DNA of 64,000 nt from Pseudomonas arsenicoxydans (GTDB lineage: Bacteria; Pseudomonadota; Gammaproteobacteria; Pseudomonadales; Pseudomonadaceae). The translations under genes and the position numbers were made by a program. Positions 61,298 to 64,000 of this stretch are shown here, piece by piece. Under the pieces are notes generated by a model. The model ran no database searches. It was given only the letters and a program-made list of their open reading frames with translations, and had not been told where the DNA came from. The stretch spans positions 248,001 to 312,000 of the forward strand of contig NZ_RCZE01000007.1 of NCBI RefSeq assembly GCF_006438915.1, in the 5' to 3' direction. The stretch's first letter is position 1. Every line of letters starts with the position of its first letter.

Positions 61298-62398
61298 ATG
61301 GGATTCAATTGCGGCATCGTCGGCCTGCCTAACGTCGGCAAGTCCACCCTGTTCAACGCCCTGACCAAATCCGGGATCGCGGCCGAAAACTTCCCCTTCT
61401 GCACCATCGAGCCGAACACCGGTATCGTGCCGATGCCGGATCCGCGTCTGGATGCCCTGGCAGCCATCGTCAATCCAAAGCGCATCCTGCCGACCACCAT
61501 GGAATTCGTCGACATCGCAGGCCTGGTTGCCGGCGCTTCGAAAGGTGAAGGCCTGGGCAACAAGTTCCTCGCCAACATCCGTGAAACCGATGCCATCGCC
61601 CACGTGGTCCGCTGCTTCGAAGACGAGAACGTGATTCACGTCTCCAACAGCGTCGACCCGAAACGCGACATCGAGATCATCGACCTGGAACTGATCTTCG
61701 CCGACCTCGACAGCTGCGAAAAGCAACTGCAGAAAGTCGCTCGCAACGCCAAGGGTGGCGACAAGGACGCCGTAGTCCAGAAAGGCCTGCTGGAGCAACT
61801 GATCGCTCACTTCACCCTCGGCAAGCCTGCGCGCACGCTGATGAAAAACATGGGCGCTGACGACAAGGCAGTGATTCGTGGCTTCCACCTGCTGACCACC
61901 AAGCCGGTCATGTACATCGCCAACGTCGCTGAAGACGGTTTCGAGAACAACCCGCTGCTGGACATCGTCAAGGCCATCGCCGAAGAAGAAGGCGCCATGG
62001 TGGTTCCGGTCTGCAACAAGATCGAAGCCGAAATCGCCGAACTGGAAGACGGCGAAGAGAAAGACATGTTCCTCGAAGCCCTGGGCCTCGAAGAGCCTGG
62101 CCTTAACCGCGTGATCCGCGCTGGCTACGAGATGCTGCACCTGCAGACCTACTTCACCGCCGGTGTCGAAGAAGTCCGCGCCTGGACCGTCCGCGTCGGT
62201 GCCACCGCACCACAAGCCGCTGGCGTGATCCACACCGACTTCGAAAAAGGCTTCATCCGTGCCGAAGTGATCGCGTACGACGACTTCATCCAGTACAAGG
62301 GCGAAGCCGGCACCAAAGAAGCCGGCAAATGGCGTCTGGAAGGCAAGGATTACATCGTTAAAGACGGCGACGTGATGCACTTCCGTTTCAACGTGTAA
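61298..62398 (+). CDS. ychF: Redox-regulated ATPase YchF
   Basis: 366 residues. G1 motif GLPNVGKST (9-17), DIAGLV as G3 and NVAE instead of NKxD as G4, the change that gives ATP preference. The C-terminal TGS domain is present. It binds ribosomes and modulates the oxidative-stress response. The ATG at 61298 has CGGGGA upstream; the pth-ychF gap is 23 bases. Confidence 0.95.
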   Translation: MGFNCGIVGLPNVGKSTLFNALTKSGIAAENFPFCTIEPNTGIVPMPDPRLDALAAIVNPKRILPTTMEFVDIAGLVAGASKGEGLGNKFLANIRETDAIAHVVRCFEDENVIHVSNSVDPKRDIEIIDLELIFADLDSCEKQLQKVARNAKGGDKDAVVQKGLLEQLIAHFTLGKPARTLMKNMGADDKAVIRGFHLLTTKPVMYIANVAEDGFENNPLLDIVKAIAEEEGAMVVPVCNKIEAEIAELEDGEEKDMFLEALGLEEPGLNRVIRAGYEMLHLQTYFTAGVEEVRAWTVRVGATAPQAAGVIHTDFEKGFIRAEVIAYDDFIQYKGEAGTKEAGKWRLEGKDYIVKDGDVMHFRFNV

Positions 62399-62410
62399 GA
62401 CACATGCCCA

Positions 62411-62441
62411 AAAAAAAGCCGCGTTTAGACGCGGCTTTTTT
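62411..62441 (+). terminator. Rho-independent terminator of ychF
   Basis: AAAAAGCCGCGT pairs with ACGCGGCTTTTTT around a TTAG loop, 12 bases after the stop. Confidence 0.93.
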
Positions 62442-62476
62442 GTGCCTGAAATAAATCCCACTAACAACGCAGAACC

Positions 62477-62570
62477 AATGTGGGAGCGGGCTTGCTCGCG
62501 ATGGCGGATTTTCAGTCGATATCGTTGTTGAATGTTAATCCGCTTTCGCGAGCAAGCCCGCTCCCACATT
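62477..62570. repeat. REPIN (GGGAGCGGGCTTGCTCGCG type)
   Basis: AATGTGGGAGCGGGCTTGCT and its inverse around a spacer with inner GCGGATT / AATCCGC complementarity, between convergent ychF and the fsr-like gene. Confidence 0.93.
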
Positions 62571-62584
62571 TGATTTGTGTTGGA

Positions 62585-63802
62585 TCAGGCCTTTTTGGTT
62601 CTTGGCAGGAAGATCGCCAGCACACCCAGCAACGGCAAGAACGAGCACAGGAAGTACACGTATTCAATGCCGTGCACGTCCGCTAGATGCCCCAGCAACG
62701 CCGCGCCAATCCCGCCGAAACCAAACATCAAGCCGAAGAACACCCCGGCAATCATCCCGACATTGCCCGGCACCAATTCCTGCGCGTACACCACAATCGC
62801 GGAAAACGCCGACGCGAGAATGAAGCCGATGATCACGCTCAGGACGCTGGTCCAGAACAGGTCGACATGCGGCAGCAGCAACGTGAACGGCGCGACACCG
62901 AGGATCGAGAACCAGATCACCGCCTTACGCCCGATCTTGTCGCCGATCGGCCCACCGAAGAAGGTCCCCGCCGCGACCGCACCCAGAAACAGGAACAGGT
63001 GCAGCTGCGAACTGGCCACCGACAGGTCGAACTTCTCGATCAGGTAGAACGTGAAGTAACTGGTGAGGCTGGACATGTAGAAGTACTTGGAGAACACCAG
63101 CAACCCGAGCACCACCAGCGCACTGATCACCCTACCCTTCGACAAGCCATGAGTCGCCGCCTGGCCTTGCTTGAGTTTGAACAGGTTCAAGTGATTGGCG
63201 TACCAGCGGCTTATCCGGTAGAGCACGAACAGCGCGAACACGGCGAAAAGCCCGAACCAGGCCACATTGCCCTGACCGTAGGGAATGATGATCGCGGCCG
63301 CCAGCAACGGGCCGAACGCCGACCCGGCATTACCGCCGACCTGAAAGGTTGATTGCGCCAGACCAAATCGCCCGCCCGAAGCCAGTCGCGCCACGCGAGA
63401 GGCTTCCGGGTGAAAGGTCGACGAACCGATACCGATCAGCCCCGCCGCCAACAGAATCAACGGAAAAGTGCTAACCATCGACATCATCACAATGCCGATC
63501 AGCGTGCACACCGTCCCGGCGGGAAGCAGCCAGGGTTTTGGATGCCTGTCGGTGTAGTAACCGACCCACGGCTGCAACAGCGAAGCGGTCAGTTGGAAGG
63601 TCAGCGTGATCAATCCGACTTGGGTAAAGGTCAGGCCATAGTTGGCCTTGAGCATCGGATAAATCGACGGCAGCACCGACTGGATCAGGTCGTTGATGAG
63701 GTGCGCCAGCGCCACCGCGCCGATGATACGCATGACCAAGGGACTGCTTTGTGAAGTCGCGGGTGCCGGTGTCGCGCCGGTCTGAGCGTTGCTGATAGCC
63801 AT
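62585..63802 (-). CDS. fsr: MFS exporter of the fosmidomycin-resistance (Fsr) family
   Basis: 405 residues, 12 membrane helices. Blocks such as TLTFQLTASLLQPWVGYYTD, IGSSTFHPEASRVARLASGG, SKYFYMSSL and VIIGFILASAFSAIVVYAQE agree closely with what I recall of E. coli Fsr. It probably pumps fosmidomycin-like phosphonates or other drugs out of the cell by proton antiport. I take the ATG at 63802, with GGAAA upstream; the ATG at 63814 has no ribosome binding site. Confidence 0.88.
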   Translation of the reverse strand: MAISNAQTGATPAPATSQSSPLVMRIIGAVALAHLINDLIQSVLPSIYPMLKANYGLTFTQVGLITLTFQLTASLLQPWVGYYTDRHPKPWLLPAGTVCTLIGIVMMSMVSTFPLILLAAGLIGIGSSTFHPEASRVARLASGGRFGLAQSTFQVGGNAGSAFGPLLAAAIIIPYGQGNVAWFGLFAVFALFVLYRISRWYANHLNLFKLKQGQAATHGLSKGRVISALVVLGLLVFSKYFYMSSLTSYFTFYLIEKFDLSVASSQLHLFLFLGAVAAGTFFGGPIGDKIGRKAVIWFSILGVAPFTLLLPHVDLFWTSVLSVIIGFILASAFSAIVVYAQELVPGNVGMIAGVFFGLMFGFGGIGAALLGHLADVHGIEYVYFLCSFLPLLGVLAIFLPRTKKA

Positions 63803-63997
63803 GAGAGTTTCCATACAGCGGATGGGTGCACGCGGGCAGGTGCGTCAATGTGCCATTTTTCGGTGCGAGCGCGCCATCCCCTTAGCCAGCTAACGAACTA
63901 ATCTTTCATCGCTCGATAGGTGATAGCGCAACGCCATGGTCTGAATCTTGCCTTGTTTAACACCTTCAACGCGGGCCTCTTACAAAGGGGACCGAGA

Positions 63998-64000
63998 ATG
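63998..64000 (+). CDS. Start codon of a gene leaving the window
   Basis: The window ends on ATG, preceded by AAAGGGGACCGAGA, a good ribosome binding site at proper spacing. The product cannot be seen. The gap from 63803 to 63997 would hold divergent promoters for this gene and the fsr gene. Confidence 0.4.

Noticed and set aside
61277..62569. 430-codon minus-strand frame opposite ychF
   Set aside because: Shadow of a GTPase-family gene with intact motifs; starts inside a REP element.
13636..62570. Repeated GCGAGCAAGCCCGCTCCCAC units considered as a CRISPR-like array
   Set aside because: They occur as isolated inverted pairs scattered between genes, not as regularly spaced direct repeats, and no cas gene is present.

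Overview
The window is a chromosomal segment of a Pseudomonas, most likely of the P. fluorescens complex. Three things point there. The gene order from hprA/rsmC through mqo, hpt-upp-uraA, hemH, phr, pagL, murI-moeB-prmC-prfA-hemA, lolB-ispE-tRNA-prs-rplY-pth-ychF is the one I remember from P. aeruginosa (around PA4626 to PA4673). Typical pseudomonad families are present (PA4642-like protein, PagL, DUF1302/DUF1329 pair). The intergenic gaps carry many copies of the TGTGGGAGCGGGCTTGCTCGCGAA type of REP sequence found in fluorescent pseudomonads. There is no phage, transposase, integrase, CRISPR array or rRNA operon.

Layout. 1-5160: an accessory operon with a frameshifted tryptophan/phenylalanine 2-monooxygenase-type flavoenzyme (cut by the window edge), a nitrilase-superfamily amidase, an internally duplicated membrane protein that I do not recognise, and a cytoplasmic-type asparaginase. 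Together they suggest oxidative decarboxylation of an aromatic amino acid to its amide, hydrolysis of the amide, and transport. 5239-10659: housekeeping genes (zapE, trpS, an alpha/beta hydrolase, yhcB-like, an OmpA-type lipoprotein, a metallo-beta-lactamase-fold hydrolase). 10739-19144: a MalT-type LuxR regulator next to a DUF1329/DUF1302 envelope pair and an acyl-CoA ligase, a likely lipid or fatty-acid utilisation locus. 19298-30915: LysE exporter, hprA, rsmC, a manganese (yybP-ykoY) riboswitch with its TMEM165/UPF0016 gene, an M48 lipoprotein protease, a dCache chemoreceptor, a SRAP protein and several small proteins. 30916-31653: a long gene-free leader region before mqo. 31654-39571: mqo, purine and pyrimidine salvage (hpt, upp, uraA), hemH and a TIGR01777 epimerase.

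39572-49809 is the most interesting part. Copies of a TRTACA-N12-TGTACA direct repeat precede an FAD oxidoreductase gene and a ybgA gene. They are followed by a MerR/LitR-type regulator with a degenerate cobalamin domain, a photolyase, an NTF2-like protein, an SDR, an FAD amine-oxidase-like protein, DUF1365, a Cfa-family methyltransferase that has lost two bicarbonate-binding residues of true cyclopropane synthases, and DUF2878. Nearly every stop and start overlap. I read this as a light-responsive operon joining DNA repair, heme/flavin functions and phospholipid acyl-chain modification, possibly of the furan fatty acid type.

49933-64000: pagL, the murI-moeB-prmC-prfA-hemA operon on the minus strand, then TPR lipoprotein, lolB, ispE, tRNA-Gln(UUG), prs, rplY, pth and ychF on the plus strand, and an Fsr-type MFS exporter. 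A consensus-like sigma70 promoter is embedded in the AT-richer 3' part of ispE and probably drives the tRNA and prs. The window ends on the ATG of a further gene.
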